From assembly GCA_017936765.1 (NCBI GenBank), contig JAGBEX010000011.1, forward strand, positions 1 through 56,558: a DNA stretch of 56,558 nt, given 5' to 3'. The notes below the pieces were generated by a model that saw nothing but the letters and a program-made list of their open reading frames with translations, did no database searches and was not told the origin of the DNA. Shown piece after piece: positions 6,842-14,398 of this stretch (positions are counted from its first letter, which is position 1; the number at the start of each line of letters is the position of its first letter). The position numbers and the translations under genes were made by a program. This DNA is from Clostridia bacterium. GTDB taxonomy: Bacteria; Bacillota; Clostridia; Christensenellales; Aristaeellaceae.

Positions 6842-7675
6842 TCATGAAGGCTCTTTTGTGCCAGCTTCATACAGCTGGAGGATCGTCGATTGATCCACAA
6901 AGGGCAGCAGCTGGTTGATGTTTTTGCCGCTGCGCAGGCGGTCAAAGACGATTTTGTTCAGGGCATCTTCGCTGATGAAGGGTGCCAGTTCGATAAAGGC
7001 CTTGTCCGAAGCATTCCGTGCCAGAGCGATCTCGTCGATGGTATCCTCATCCATGAAGGGTGCCAGCTGAACAATGCTTTCTCCCCGGGCTTCCCGCTCC
7101 CGCGCAAGCCTGTCGATGGCATCCTCGCTCATGAAGGGCGCCAGTTCCATAAAACTCTTGCCCGCCTCGCTGCGGCTCAGGGCGATCTCGTCTATCGCAT
7201 CTTCGCTGGCAAAAGGGGCATATCGGACAAGGCCGCCCTCCTGGTTTGCCTGCTGGCGCAACAGTTCATCCACCATTTCTGTTGGCAGAAAGGGCAGCAG
7301 CGCCGTCATGTCCGGTCGATGCTCCTGTGCCATCAGACGGTCGGTCAGGGCGTCGATTTGCCGGGGCGGCAGCAGGGGCGCGGTGCCAGCCACCTCTTCC
7401 ACGGTGAGGGTGGGCAGTTCTTCCAGCTTATCCTGCACGGCCTTTTCTACCAGCAGGGAGGAGCGTCCCAGCAGATGGTCGATGGTCACGCCGAACAGCT
7501 CGGCCAGCTCCGGCAGCTTGGAAATATCGGGCATGGATTGACCGCGTTCCCAGTTGCTTACGGCCTGAAAGCTCACGTTCATTTCGTCGGCCAGCTGCAT
7601 CTGGGTCATATTGTGTTCGCGCCGCAGCTGGGCGATGGTGCGGCCAATGCGGTGCATATCAAAATCAAAACTCAT
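6842..7675 (-). CDS. XRE-family regulator with six tandem 26-residue repeats
   Basis: This is a 277-residue protein. I start at ATG 7673-7675 because AAAGGAG precedes it. The N-terminal 70 residues form an HTH_3 domain: IAQLRREHNMTQMQLADEMN, then VSFQAVSNWERGQ, ending in ITIDHLLG-like sequence. After a linker, residues from about 121 to the end hold an exact 26-residue repeat, seen as LLPFLPTEMVD, YAPFASEDAID, LAPFMSEDAID, LAPFMDEDTID, LAPFISEDALN and a truncated LLPFVDQSTI. Each unit has a helix-turn-helix-like rhythm, suggesting a solenoid that binds a protein or ligand. The DNA-binding part is secure; the role of the repeats is unknown. Confidence 0.85.
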   Translation of the reverse strand: MSFDFDMHRIGRTIAQLRREHNMTQMQLADEMNVSFQAVSNWERGQSMPDISKLPELAELFGVTIDHLLGRSSLLVEKAVQDKLEELPTLTVEEVAGTAPLLPPRQIDALTDRLMAQEHRPDMTALLPFLPTEMVDELLRQQANQEGGLVRYAPFASEDAIDEIALSRSEAGKSFMELAPFMSEDAIDRLAREREARGESIVQLAPFMDEDTIDEIALARNASDKAFIELAPFISEDALNKIVFDRLRSGKNINQLLPFVDQSTILQLYEAGTKEPS

Positions 7676-7765
7676 GGGTTGACTCCTTTCGTTGTTCACC
7701 GGTGTGCTTTGATGATACGATATCAGGCTGCTTTTGTCTATCAAGTGGTGATTGATAAGGAAAGA

Positions 7766-7806
7766 AAAGCAGCGCTTGAAGGAAAATGACTTTCAAGCGC
7801 TGCTTT
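7766..7806 (-). terminator. Terminator of htpG
   Basis: A 15-bp perfect stem, AAAGCAGCGCTTGAA (7766-7780) with its complement at 7792-7806, is followed on the minus strand by TTTTCTTTCC. It lies 7 nt after the htpG stop. Confidence 0.85.
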
Positions 7807-7812
7807 GAATAT

Positions 7813-9696
7813 TTACTTCACCAGCATCCCCAGCAGCTTCTGGCTGCGATTCAGGAAGGCGGTGATCTCCTCGGCCTCCAGGGGCTGGGCGGCCATGCGA
7901 GCCAGGTCGTAGACCTGCTGGCACAGGAGGGCGGTGGTCTCGTCCTCGGGGTCGCGGGCGGCCAGGGCTTGGATGGTTTCGCTGCGGCGGTTCAAAACCA
8001 GGGTGAACTGATCGGGCATGGCGAAGGACTGGCCGTAGAGGCGGCTCATTTCCTTAAAGCGGCGGGACTGCTCATCTTCGGTGACCATGGCGGACATCTC
8101 CGCATTGGCCAGGGCTTCCAGCTTCACGGGCAACTCGTCCTTGCCCAGGGCTTTGCGGAACAGCTCCTGGAGCTTGTCGGCGTCCAGCTCCTTGCCTTCG
8201 TCGGAGTCCTCGGTCAGGCCGGACACATCGGCGTCCACGCGGGCGAAGGCGAGGGACTCCTCGCCGTCCTTGGGGTAGTTGCCGTATTCCATAAAGGAGA
8301 GGAAGTTGCCGTCGATGATGGTGTCCATCACCGCCACGTCGATGCCGCGCTGGGTGTACAGCTCCACGGACGCGGCCTGGCGCTTGGCGTCATTGGTGTA
8401 GAAGACCTTCTTGCCGGCCTTTTCGCCATTGCGGGTGGCGTATTCCTCCAGGGTGAGGTACTCGTCCTTGGTGGTCTTGAGCAGCAGCACGGACTTGACG
8501 CTCTCGTAGAACTTGTTGTCCTTCATGCAGCCATACTTCACGAAGGGAGCGATGTCGTCCCAGTAGGATTGGTAGGTCTCCCGCTGGGTGTTGAAGAGGC
8601 TCGTCAGCTTGTCGGCCACCTTCTTGGTGATGTGGGCGGAGATCTTCTTCACATAGCCGTCGTTCTGCAGGAAGGAGCGGCTCACGTTCAGGGGCAGGTC
8701 GGGGCAGTCGATGACGCCCTTGAGCAGCATCAGGAACTCGGGGATGACCTCCTTGATGTTGTCTGCCACGAAGACCTGGCCGGAGAAGAGCTTGATCTGC
8801 CCCTCGTGGGTGCCGAAGTCGTTCTTCAGCTTGGGGAAGTAGAGGATGCCCTTCAGGTTGAAGGGGTAGTCCACGTTCAGATGGATCCAGAAGAGGGGAT
8901 CATCGTAGCCGAACATCTTGTGGTAGAGGTTCTTGTAGTCCTCCTCGGTGCAGTCGGAGGGCTTGCGCAGCCACAGGGGAGATACCTCGTTGATCAGCTG
9001 GGGCTGGGGCATTTCGTAAACGGTCTTGTTGGTGCCGTCCTCCTGAGCCTCCTGCTTTTCAAAGGGCTTGGCGTTGGCGTCCTTCAGGTAGATGGGGGAG
9101 GCCATGTAGCCGCAGTAGCGGTTCAGCACCTCGCGGACGCGCCAGACCTCCAGGAACTCCTTCTCCTCCTCGCTGATGTGGAGGATGATGGTGGTGCCGT
9201 GGGTGGTGCGGCTGCCCTGGCTGATCTCGAAATCCATGCCATCGGCAGAGACCCAATGCACCGGCTCGGCGCCCTCCTGGTAGGAGAGGGTCTCGATCTC
9301 CACGTTTTCGGAGACCATGAACACAGAGTAGAAGCCCAGGCCGAAGTGGCCGATGATGTCGGCCTTTTCGCCGTCCTTGTCATCGAAGTTCTTCATGAAC
9401 TCGGTGGCGGAGGAGAAAGCCACCTGGTTGATGTAGCGGCGGACTTCGTCGGCGGTCATGCCGATGCCGGTATCGCTGATGGAGATGGTTTTGTTCTCCT
9501 TGTCTACGGACACGGTGACGGACATGGGTTCTTCCGTGCCGGGGTGGAGCATCTTGAACTTGGTGATGGCGTCGCAGCCGTTGCTGACGACCTCGCGCAG
9601 GAAAATATCCTTATCGGAATAGAGCCAGCGCTTGATCACCGGCATAATATTTTGCGCGTCGATAGAAACAGAGCCTTTTTCCATATTGATGGCCAT
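7813..9696 (-). CDS. htpG: Molecular chaperone HtpG (Hsp90)
   Basis: This is a full-length bacterial Hsp90 of 627 residues. I start at ATG 9694-9696 (MAINMEKGSVSIDAQN), which follows AGGAGGT; the open frame upstream crosses the promoter. The GHKL ATPase domain has the Glu-Asn-Asp set in LREVVSNGCDAI (E35, N39, D42), the ISDTGIGMT loop and the lid GHFGLGFYSVFMV. The middle domain includes the catalytic-loop region around LNVSRSFLQND. The C-terminal dimerisation part ends without MEEVD, as in bacteria. Gly-Cys in SNGCDA differs from the usual Ala-Ser. It is controlled by a perfect CIRCE element, so HrcA should repress it. Confidence 0.97.
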   Translation of the reverse strand: MAINMEKGSVSIDAQNIMPVIKRWLYSDKDIFLREVVSNGCDAITKFKMLHPGTEEPMSVTVSVDKENKTISISDTGIGMTADEVRRYINQVAFSSATEFMKNFDDKDGEKADIIGHFGLGFYSVFMVSENVEIETLSYQEGAEPVHWVSADGMDFEISQGSRTTHGTTIILHISEEEKEFLEVWRVREVLNRYCGYMASPIYLKDANAKPFEKQEAQEDGTNKTVYEMPQPQLINEVSPLWLRKPSDCTEEDYKNLYHKMFGYDDPLFWIHLNVDYPFNLKGILYFPKLKNDFGTHEGQIKLFSGQVFVADNIKEVIPEFLMLLKGVIDCPDLPLNVSRSFLQNDGYVKKISAHITKKVADKLTSLFNTQRETYQSYWDDIAPFVKYGCMKDNKFYESVKSVLLLKTTKDEYLTLEEYATRNGEKAGKKVFYTNDAKRQAASVELYTQRGIDVAVMDTIIDGNFLSFMEYGNYPKDGEESLAFARVDADVSGLTEDSDEGKELDADKLQELFRKALGKDELPVKLEALANAEMSAMVTEDEQSRRFKEMSRLYGQSFAMPDQFTLVLNRRSETIQALAARDPEDETTALLCQQVYDLARMAAQPLEAEEITAFLNRSQKLLGMLVK

Positions 9697-9739
9697 GATG
9701 ATTACCTCCTGTTGGTGAGAGCAGATCGCTCTGGAAAGT

Positions 9740-9768
9740 ATTGTAGCACCACCCAGAAGGAAATGCAA
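9740..9768 (-). promoter_or_regulatory. Sigma-A promoter of htpG
   Basis: On the minus strand TTGCAT (9763-9768), 17 nt, TACAAT (9740-9745). It is downstream of the CIRCE box; the gap between the operator and the -35 box is 7 nt. Confidence 0.75.
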
Positions 9769-9775
9769 GAGGAAA

Positions 9776-9802
9776 TTAGCACTCAAAGAGCGAGAGTGCT
9801 AA
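9776..9802. promoter_or_regulatory. CIRCE operator (HrcA binding site)
   Basis: TTAGCACTC (9776-9784), a 9-nt spacer, then GAGTGCTAA (9794-9802): a perfect match to the CIRCE consensus. HrcA binds it and represses heat-shock genes, usually groESL and dnaK. Here it controls htpG. It lies upstream of the best promoter instead of over its start site. Confidence 0.95.
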
Positions 9803-9821
9803 CAATTTGCATTTCGTTCAC

Positions 9822-9851
9822 AAAAAAAGGAGCAGCACCAGCCGCTCCTTT
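9822..9851 (-). terminator. Terminator of the GNAT gene
   Basis: On the minus strand AAAGGAGC pairs with GCTCCTTT around a 10-nt loop, followed by a run of seven Ts. It ends the acetyltransferase transcript just before the htpG operator. Confidence 0.85.
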
Positions 9852-9858
9852 GAATGGA

Positions 9859-10407
9859 TTACAGTTCTTTGACCATCATGATCAGATCGCACAGCGAGCC
9901 GTCCTGCTGCCGAATGGCATTGGGATGCCTGCCAGTATGCTTGAAGCCCATCTTTTCGTAAAGCGCTTTGCCCCTGTCGTTGCCGTCGATGTACTCCAGC
10001 TCCAGCTGCATGATGCCCCGCTCCTTCGCGGCGGCGATCATATGCTGGAACATGGCCGTGCCAATGCCCAGCCCCCAGAATTCCTTGTACAGCGCAATGG
10101 CCACATCGCCCCGGTGAGCGATCTTCTTCGCGCCGAAGAAAGTCAGGTGGCAGTTGCCAGCAATGCGGCCATCCACCTCGCACACCAGCATGAGGTCGTT
10201 GGGGGAATCCAGCACGGCGCGCAGGAAGGCCTCCTCCTTCTCCGGGGTGAAGTTCCTTTCCTCCGGGTACGCCAGCACGAAGGGGGACTCGCCTGCTACG
10301 TCCTTCAGGTACTGGGCAAGGGGCGCGGCGTCCTTGACGGGGTCGGGGACGCGGATGAGGGCGGGGCGGCCGTCCTTGAGGGGGAAGGAAGTGGCGGGGT
10401 AGAGCAT
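9859..10407 (-). CDS. GNAT family N-acetyltransferase
   Basis: This is a 182-residue GCN5-type acetyltransferase, starting MLYPATSFPLKDGRPALIRV at ATG 10405-10407 after GGAGGTTCCC. The open frame extends upstream only into a TGAATAA-type repeat, so that extension is not real. Motif A, the acetyl-CoA pyrophosphate loop, is seen in IALYKEFWGLGIGTAMFQHM (about residues 109-128), with the G-x-G-x-G/A pattern. Motif B follows as LELEYIDGNDRGKALYEKMG. The arrangement resembles the RimJ/RimL-like and ribosomal-protein branches, but the substrate cannot be predicted. It is a single-gene unit. Confidence 0.88.
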   Translation of the reverse strand: MLYPATSFPLKDGRPALIRVPDPVKDAAPLAQYLKDVAGESPFVLAYPEERNFTPEKEEAFLRAVLDSPNDLMLVCEVDGRIAGNCHLTFFGAKKIAHRGDVAIALYKEFWGLGIGTAMFQHMIAAAKERGIMQLELEYIDGNDRGKALYEKMGFKHTGRHPNAIRQQDGSLCDLIMMVKEL

Positions 10408-10423
10408 GGGAACCTCCTTAAAA

Positions 10424-10461
10424 ATGAATAATGAATAGTGAATAATGAATGATGAATAATG
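10424..10461. repeat. Short tandem array of TGAATAA-like units (locus A)
   Basis: Units of TGAATAA, TGAATAG and TGAATGA follow one another between the GNAT start codon and the hairpin repeats. Read on the plus strand it has stops in all three frames. A second copy is at 32948-32983. Confidence 0.8.
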
Positions 10462-10475
10462 GAGAGTGTGGCACC

Positions 10476-10528
10476 CAATCCCTCCGTCAGCCCAAAGGGC
10501 TGACACCTCCCTTTACACAAGGGAGGCT
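10476..10528. repeat. Dispersed palindromic element, type P (locus A)
   Basis: The element contains two hairpins, CAGCCC-aaa-GGGCTG (10488-10502) and CCTCCC...GGGAGG (10506-10526). A second copy, with the first stem changed to CAGCCGC-aa-GCGGCTG, lies at 18672-18724. Confidence 0.85.
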
Positions 10529-10640
10529 TTGTCCCTTGCCCTCAATTCGGCATTGTCGTTCAGCCAGCAAAAGCTGTCTGAACTCTGTGCCTCATTGGAA
10601 CTCCAGGCTGCTGCATCCGCCACTGGCGGCGCAGCCTTCC

Positions 10641-10796
10641 GTTCCGTCGCGGCGCGACCGTATTCGCGCCGTGACCCCCGCTCGGAGACCGCTAAGCAGC
10701 GCCATCCCCGAACGGGATTCTTAAGGGTCGAAGACCCTTAAGCGGAGTCCAGAGGCAGAGCCTCTGGCGGGAGTGCAGAGGGCAGCGCCCTCTGCC
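10641..10796. repeat. Modular hairpin repeat cluster (locus A)
   Basis: A chain of hairpins abuts the stop codon of the acyl-CoA ligase gene: GGCGCGA/TCGCGCC (10651-10670), ATCCC/GGGAT (about 10704-10718), CTTAAGGGTC/GACCCTTAAG (10720-10742), CCAGAGGC/GCCTCTGG (10749-10767) and GCAGAGGGC/GCCCTCTGC (10775-10795). The same modules in the same order recur at loci B, E, H and I. The 112 bases between this and element P (10529-10640) contain no gene I can support. Confidence 0.9.
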
Positions 10797-10800
10797 CCCG

Positions 10801-12477
10801 TTACTTCTTCGCAGCGTCCTTTTCGCGGAGTTCTACGCGGCGGACTTTGCCGGAGATGGTTTTGGGGAGGGCATCGACGAACTCGATGACGCGGGGGTAT
10901 TTGTAGGGGGCGGTGAGCTTTTTGACGTGATCCTGGAGTTCCTTCTTCAGGGCGTCGGAGGGTTCCCAGCCGGGCTTGAGGACGATGGTGGCCTTCACGA
11001 CCTGGCCGCGCATGGGGTCAGGCACGCCGGTGATGGCGGTTTCCAGCACGGCGGGATGCTCCACCAGGGCGCTTTCCACCTCGAAGGGTCCGATGCGGTA
11101 GCCGGAGGACTTGATCACGTCGTCGGCACGGCCCACATACCAGTAGTAGCCCCACTCGTCGCGCCAGGCCACGTCGCCGGTGCGGTAGATCTGGCCGTCC
11201 CACACATCGGCGGTCATGCCCTCGTTGCGGTAGTAGCCAGCAAACATGCCAATGGGTGCGCCGTGGTGGGTGCGGATGATGATCTCGCCGGAAACGCCGG
11301 GCGGGCAGGTCTTGCCTTCGCCGTCGATGAGGTCAACGTCGAACACGGGGGCGGGCTTGCCCATGGAGCCGGGCTTGACCTCCATCCAGGGGAAGGTGGC
11401 CAGGGTGACCAGCAGCTCGGTCTGGCCAAAGGCTTCGCGCATCTCCAGGCCGGTGCGCTTCTTCCATTCCTCAAACATATCGGGGTTCAGGGGTTCGCCG
11501 GCCACAGAGCAATGCTGCAGGCTGGAAAGATCATACTTGGAGAAATCCTCCTGGAGCATGTAGCGGTACATGGTGGGGGGAGAGCAGTAGGTGGTGATCT
11601 TGAACTTCTCGATCATGGCCAGCAGCTCGCCAGCGTTGAACTTATCGAAGTCATAGACGAACACGCAGCTGCCGCCCAGCCATTGACCATAGAGCTTGCC
11701 CCACACGGACTTGGCCCAGCCGGTCTCGGATACGGTGAGATGCAGGCCGTGATCCTGCACCTGCAGCCAGTACACGGCGGTGAGGATGTGACCCAGGGGG
11801 TAGAGGAAGTTGTGGGTCACCATCTTGGGCATACCGGTGGTGCCGGAGGTGAAGTAGAGCAGCATCAGGTCCTCGTTGTGGGGATAATCGGCGCCGGTGG
11901 GCTTTTCCCATTCCTCGGAGGCAGCGGCAAAGCCCTCGTCGAAGCTGAGCCAGCCCTCGCGCTGGGTGCGGACGATGACCTTGTGGCGAAGGTGAGTGCA
12001 GTCGGGAGCGGCCTCGTCGATGGCGTTGCAGACGACGCTGGTATGCTCGGTAGCCACGATGACGGACACGTCAGCCGCGTTGCAGCGGTAGCGGATGTCC
12101 TTGGCGGTGAGCAGGTGGGTGGCGGGGATGGTGATGGCGCCGATCTTGTGCAGGGCCATGATGATGGGCCAGAACTCGTGATGGCGCTTGAGGATCAGCA
12201 TCACGGCGTCGCCCTTCTTCACGCCCAGGGACTTGAAGTAGTTGGCGGCCTTGTTGGAGTCCACCATCATGCGCTGGAAATCGTACTTCACCACGTCGCC
12301 TTCGGGATTCGTCCACAGAAGGGCTTCGCGGGTGGGGTCTTCCTTGCCGTAGCGGTCAACCACGTCGTAGGCAAAGTTGAAAGAATCGGGGCGGCGGATG
12401 CGGAAATTCTTGTTGAAATCCTCATAATTGATAAAGTCGCCCTTGACGTCCATGTATTCATGATAAAGCGGCAGCAT
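10801..12477 (-). CDS. AMP-forming acyl-CoA synthetase (acetyl-CoA synthetase-like)
   Basis: This 558-residue ligase activates a carboxylic acid with ATP and CoA through an acyl-adenylate. The P-loop A3 motif is LLYFTSGTTGMPKMVTH (about residues 199-215). A5-like REAFGQTEL and A7/A8 YRTGDVAWRDEWGYYWYVGR are intact. The C-terminal catalytic Lys is in PKTISGKVRRVELRE (about residue 545). Length and motifs fit medium- or branched-chain acyl-CoA ligases; the true acid is unknown. It lies 30 nt after the XRE-cupin gene in one minus-strand operon led by a T-box. If the T-box reads isoleucine, 2-methylbutyrate is a reasonable substrate guess. The stop codon abuts the hairpin cluster of locus A. Confidence 0.93.
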   Translation of the reverse strand: MLPLYHEYMDVKGDFINYEDFNKNFRIRRPDSFNFAYDVVDRYGKEDPTREALLWTNPEGDVVKYDFQRMMVDSNKAANYFKSLGVKKGDAVMLILKRHHEFWPIIMALHKIGAITIPATHLLTAKDIRYRCNAADVSVIVATEHTSVVCNAIDEAAPDCTHLRHKVIVRTQREGWLSFDEGFAAASEEWEKPTGADYPHNEDLMLLYFTSGTTGMPKMVTHNFLYPLGHILTAVYWLQVQDHGLHLTVSETGWAKSVWGKLYGQWLGGSCVFVYDFDKFNAGELLAMIEKFKITTYCSPPTMYRYMLQEDFSKYDLSSLQHCSVAGEPLNPDMFEEWKKRTGLEMREAFGQTELLVTLATFPWMEVKPGSMGKPAPVFDVDLIDGEGKTCPPGVSGEIIIRTHHGAPIGMFAGYYRNEGMTADVWDGQIYRTGDVAWRDEWGYYWYVGRADDVIKSSGYRIGPFEVESALVEHPAVLETAITGVPDPMRGQVVKATIVLKPGWEPSDALKKELQDHVKKLTAPYKYPRVIEFVDALPKTISGKVRRVELREKDAAKK

Positions 12478-12507
12478 AGCATTCCCTCATTTCAAAACAG
12501 AATAGGG

Positions 12508-13068
12508 TCAATCGTTTTCCTTCACCACCACGGCGATGAACTTGCAATCGCCTTCCATGGCATACATGGCGTGGGGGAGGGAGGAATCGTAGTACACGGA
12601 ATCGCCGGGGGAGAGCAGCAGCTCGTTGCCGCCCAGGACGATCTTCAGGTAGCCTTCCAGCACGTAGTCAAACTCCTGACCCTCGTGGCTGTGGGCCTGC
12701 TTCACGGTGCCGGGGGCATCCTGCTCCACGGTGACGATGAAGGGTTCGGCCAGCTTGTTGGCAAAGTTGTAGGCCAGGTGCTGGTAGTGATACTGCTTGC
12801 GGCGGTCAAAGGCCAGGCCCTTGCCGGAGCGGGTCAGCACATAGCCGCGGAGGCGGGGACTTTCGCCGGTGAGCAGGTCGGAAATATCCACGCCCAGGGT
12901 CTCGGCAATGTTGAACAGGTGGGAGAAGGAAAAGTCCTTTTCGCCGCTTTCGTAGGCGATGTAGTCTTCCACCGGAACGCCGGATTTTTCGGCCACCTCC
13001 TGGGCGGTCATGCCGGAAATGTCACGCAGGTCGGCAATTCGCAGGGCAATCAGCTGAATCTGGTTCAT
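12508..13068 (-). CDS. XRE-cupin transcriptional regulator
   Basis: This 186-residue protein couples an N-terminal HTH_3 domain (IADLRDISGMTAQEVAEKSG, then VPVEDYIAYESGEKDFSFSH, about residues 10-65) to a C-terminal cupin_2 domain (about 110-183). The cupin has the metal-binding pattern HSHEGQEFDYVLEG and a second motif PGDSVYYDSSLPHAMYA. Such proteins sense a small molecule in the cupin and control the adjacent catabolic gene. It starts at ATG 13066-13068 after GGAGGATCACC and precedes the acyl-CoA ligase. It may bind the palindrome at the transcription start (13356-13372). Its leader is a T-box, an unusual arrangement for a regulator. Confidence 0.92.
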   Translation of the reverse strand: MNQIQLIALRIADLRDISGMTAQEVAEKSGVPVEDYIAYESGEKDFSFSHLFNIAETLGVDISDLLTGESPRLRGYVLTRSGKGLAFDRRKQYHYQHLAYNFANKLAEPFIVTVEQDAPGTVKQAHSHEGQEFDYVLEGYLKIVLGGNELLLSPGDSVYYDSSLPHAMYAMEGDCKFIAVVVKEND

Positions 13069-13101
13069 GGTGATCCTCCTCTGTCAGATAAAATATGGGG
13101 T

Positions 13102-13352
13102 AAAAAAACCCCTGCTTCCTCAAATACTGAGGCGCAGGGCTTGATAAGCAAGTACAGGAACATCAAAAGGATGTTCGGGTGTCGGCTCCAACAAGCCCAA
13201 GCCTATCACGCGGCGCCGTCCTTCACTACTGGGGGATGGACCCTGTTGGCAAAGGCTGCTCAGGAGTGATGTACCTTGTCCTGTGCCACCGGCTTGCACC
13301 AACCGCCGGTTCTCTGCGCGCAGGGAGGAAAAGGCTTGTCTCCGTCAGAGCA
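13102..13352 (-). promoter_or_regulatory. T-box riboswitch leader, probable isoleucine specifier (AUC)
   Basis: On the minus strand the leader opens with UGCUCUGACGGAGACAAG (stem I base), continues with the stem I hallmark GCAGAGAACCGGCGGUUGG and its partner CAAGCCGGU, and returns through CACUCCUGAGCAG. Aligning this with the Bacillus glyQS leader (GGC-A-UUCUUGAGC) puts AUC, at 13268-13270, in the specifier position followed by the invariant A. The T-box sequence is AAGGACGGCGCCGCGUG (13207-13223), a variant of AAGGGUGGNACCGCG. The terminator is CCCTGC...GCAGGGG (13109-13139) with seven Us. Uncharged tRNA-Ile should switch it to readthrough. The specifier reading is by analogy; the T-box identity is much firmer. 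Confidence 0.88.
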
Positions 13353-13355
13353 TTT

Positions 13356-13372
13356 CAATCAATATTTGATTG
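13356..13372. promoter_or_regulatory. Operator-like palindrome at the T-box transcription start
   Basis: CAATCAA (13356-13362), TAT, TTGATTG (13366-13372): perfect 7-bp arms at and just after the expected start site near 13371. It is a candidate binding site for the XRE-cupin regulator encoded downstream. Confidence 0.5.
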
Positions 13373-13377
13373 AGTGT

Positions 13378-13406
13378 ATGATAGCACGGTGAAACGGTGC
13401 TGTCAA
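13378..13406 (-). promoter_or_regulatory. Sigma-A promoter of the T-box operon
   Basis: On the minus strand TTGACA (13401-13406), 17 nt, TATCAT (13378-13383). It drives the T-box leader, the XRE-cupin gene and the acyl-CoA ligase gene. Confidence 0.85.
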
Positions 13407-13437
13407 TGGGGGAGATTGTTTTTTGGATGTACCAAAG

Positions 13438-13677
13438 GGAATTCGGAATGCGGAATGCGGAATTGAGAGTGTGGCGGCGGGCGATCGCAGATCGCCCCTA
13501 CATTTTAACTGCCGCTTGTTCCGCGTCGCGGCGCGACCGTATTCGCGCCGTGACCCCAAAGGAAAACCCATCCCGTATGATCACACAGGATGGGATTCTT
13601 AAGGGTCGAAGACCCTTAAGCGGAGTCCAGAGGCAGAGCCTCTGGCAGGAGTGCAGAGGGCAGCGCCCTCTGCGTCC
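13438..13677. repeat. Modular hairpin repeat cluster (locus B)
   Basis: From left to right: a GGAATTC/GGAATGC tandem (13440-13465), GGGCGATC-gca-GATCGCCC (13479-13497), the GGCGCGA/TCGCGCC hairpin (about 13530-13550), CCCATCC/GGATGGG (about 13567-13594), CTTAAGGGTC/GACCCTTAAG, CCAGAGGC/GCCTCTGG and GCAGAGGGC/GCCCTCTGC. It ends 3-4 nt before the araD stop. The last 110 nt are nearly identical to locus A, although the two genes they follow are unrelated. Confidence 0.9.
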
Positions 13678-13680
13678 TCG

Positions 13681-14385
13681 TTATTTCTTCTGCCCGTAAT
13701 ATGCGTTGGGGCCGTGCTTGCGGAGGAAGTGCTTGTCGCGGACGTAGGAGGGCATGGTGTCGCGGGTCTGGGCCATGGGCAGGGCTTCGGTATGCCAGGC
13801 CATCATGGCGACCTCTTCCATAACCACGGCGTTATGGACGGCCTCGATGGCGTCCTTGCCCCAAGCGAAGGGGCCGTGGTGGCGGGCCAGCACGCAGGGG
13901 ACGTGGGCGGGGTTGAGGTTGTTATCCTCGAAGTGGGAGGCGATGACCTTGCCGGTCTCCAGCTCGTAGGCGCGCTCCACCTCTTCGGGGGTCAGGTCGC
14001 GGCAGCAGGGAATGGCGCCATAGATGTAATCCGCATGGGTGGTGCCATAGGCGGGGATATCCCGGCCGGCCTGGGCCCAGATGGTGGCCCAGCGGGAATG
14101 GGTATGCACCACGCCGCCAATGGTGGGGAAGCGGCGGTACAGTTCGGCATGGGTGGCGGTATCGGAAGAAGGATTCAGTTCGCCTTCCACCTTGTTGCCT
14201 TCCAGGTCGATGACCACCATATCCTCGGGCTTCAGCTCCTCATAGGGAACGCCGCTGGGCTTGATGACGAACAGCCCCTTCTCCCGGTCGATGCCGGACA
14301 CATTGCCCCAGGTGAAGGTCACCAGGTGGTGGGCGGGGAGAAGCATATTAGCCTCGTATACCTTTTGTTTCAAAGCTTCAAGCAT
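13681..14385 (-). CDS. araD: L-ribulose-5-phosphate 4-epimerase
   Basis: This 234-residue class II aldolase-fold enzyme interconverts L-ribulose 5-phosphate and D-xylulose 5-phosphate, joining arabinose or ascorbate breakdown to the pentose phosphate pathway. It opens [20 protein letters not shown]. Phosphate-binding residues occur in TWGNVSGID and [10 protein letters not shown]. The zinc ligands are in [16 protein letters not shown] (HTH) with the third His in the [11 protein letters not shown] segment. [15 protein letters not shown] is also characteristic. Length matches AraD and UlaF/SgbE. It starts after AAGGAGAAATGAACC, only 13 nt beyond the EAL-domain gene, so the two share a transcript. 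No arabinose kinase or isomerase is nearby. Confidence 0.95.
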   Translation of the reverse strand: MLEALKQKVYEANMLLPAHHLVTFTWGNVSGIDREKGLFVIKPSGVPYEELKPEDMVVIDLEGNKVEGELNPSSDTATHAELYRRFPTIGGVVHTHSRWATIWAQAGRDIPAYGTTHADYIYGAIPCCRDLTPEEVERAYELETGKVIASHFEDNNLNPAHVPCVLARHHGPFAWGKDAIEAVHNAVVMEEVAMMAWHTEALPMAQTRDTMPSYVRDKHFLRKHGPNAYYGQKK

Positions 14386-14398
14386 GGTTCATTTCTCC

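Noticed and set aside
7786..10431. A long plus-strand open frame opposite htpG and the GNAT gene (881 codons)
   Set aside because: It is the mirror of the high-GC codon bias of the minus-strand genes, with a low-complexity Leu/Val/His/Gly composition, no ribosome site, and it crosses the CIRCE operator, a terminator and two genes.
10424..10461. Possible CRISPR array in the TGAATAA tandem
   Set aside because: Units are 7-8 nt with no spacers and no cas genes occur in the window.
10408..10506. N-terminal extension of the GNAT protein
   Set aside because: The extension is encoded by the TGAATAA repeat; the real start has a GGAGG site at 10405-10407.
10927..13269. A long plus-strand open frame opposite the acyl-CoA ligase and XRE-cupin genes (780 codons)
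   Set aside because: Same antisense artefact; it runs through the T-box leader and has no domain resemblance.
13085..13410. Alternative specifier readings ACA, CAU or UCA in the T-box
   Set aside because: Alignment with the Bacillus glyQS specifier loop places AUC before the invariant A; the others are off by one or two positions. They are not fully excluded.
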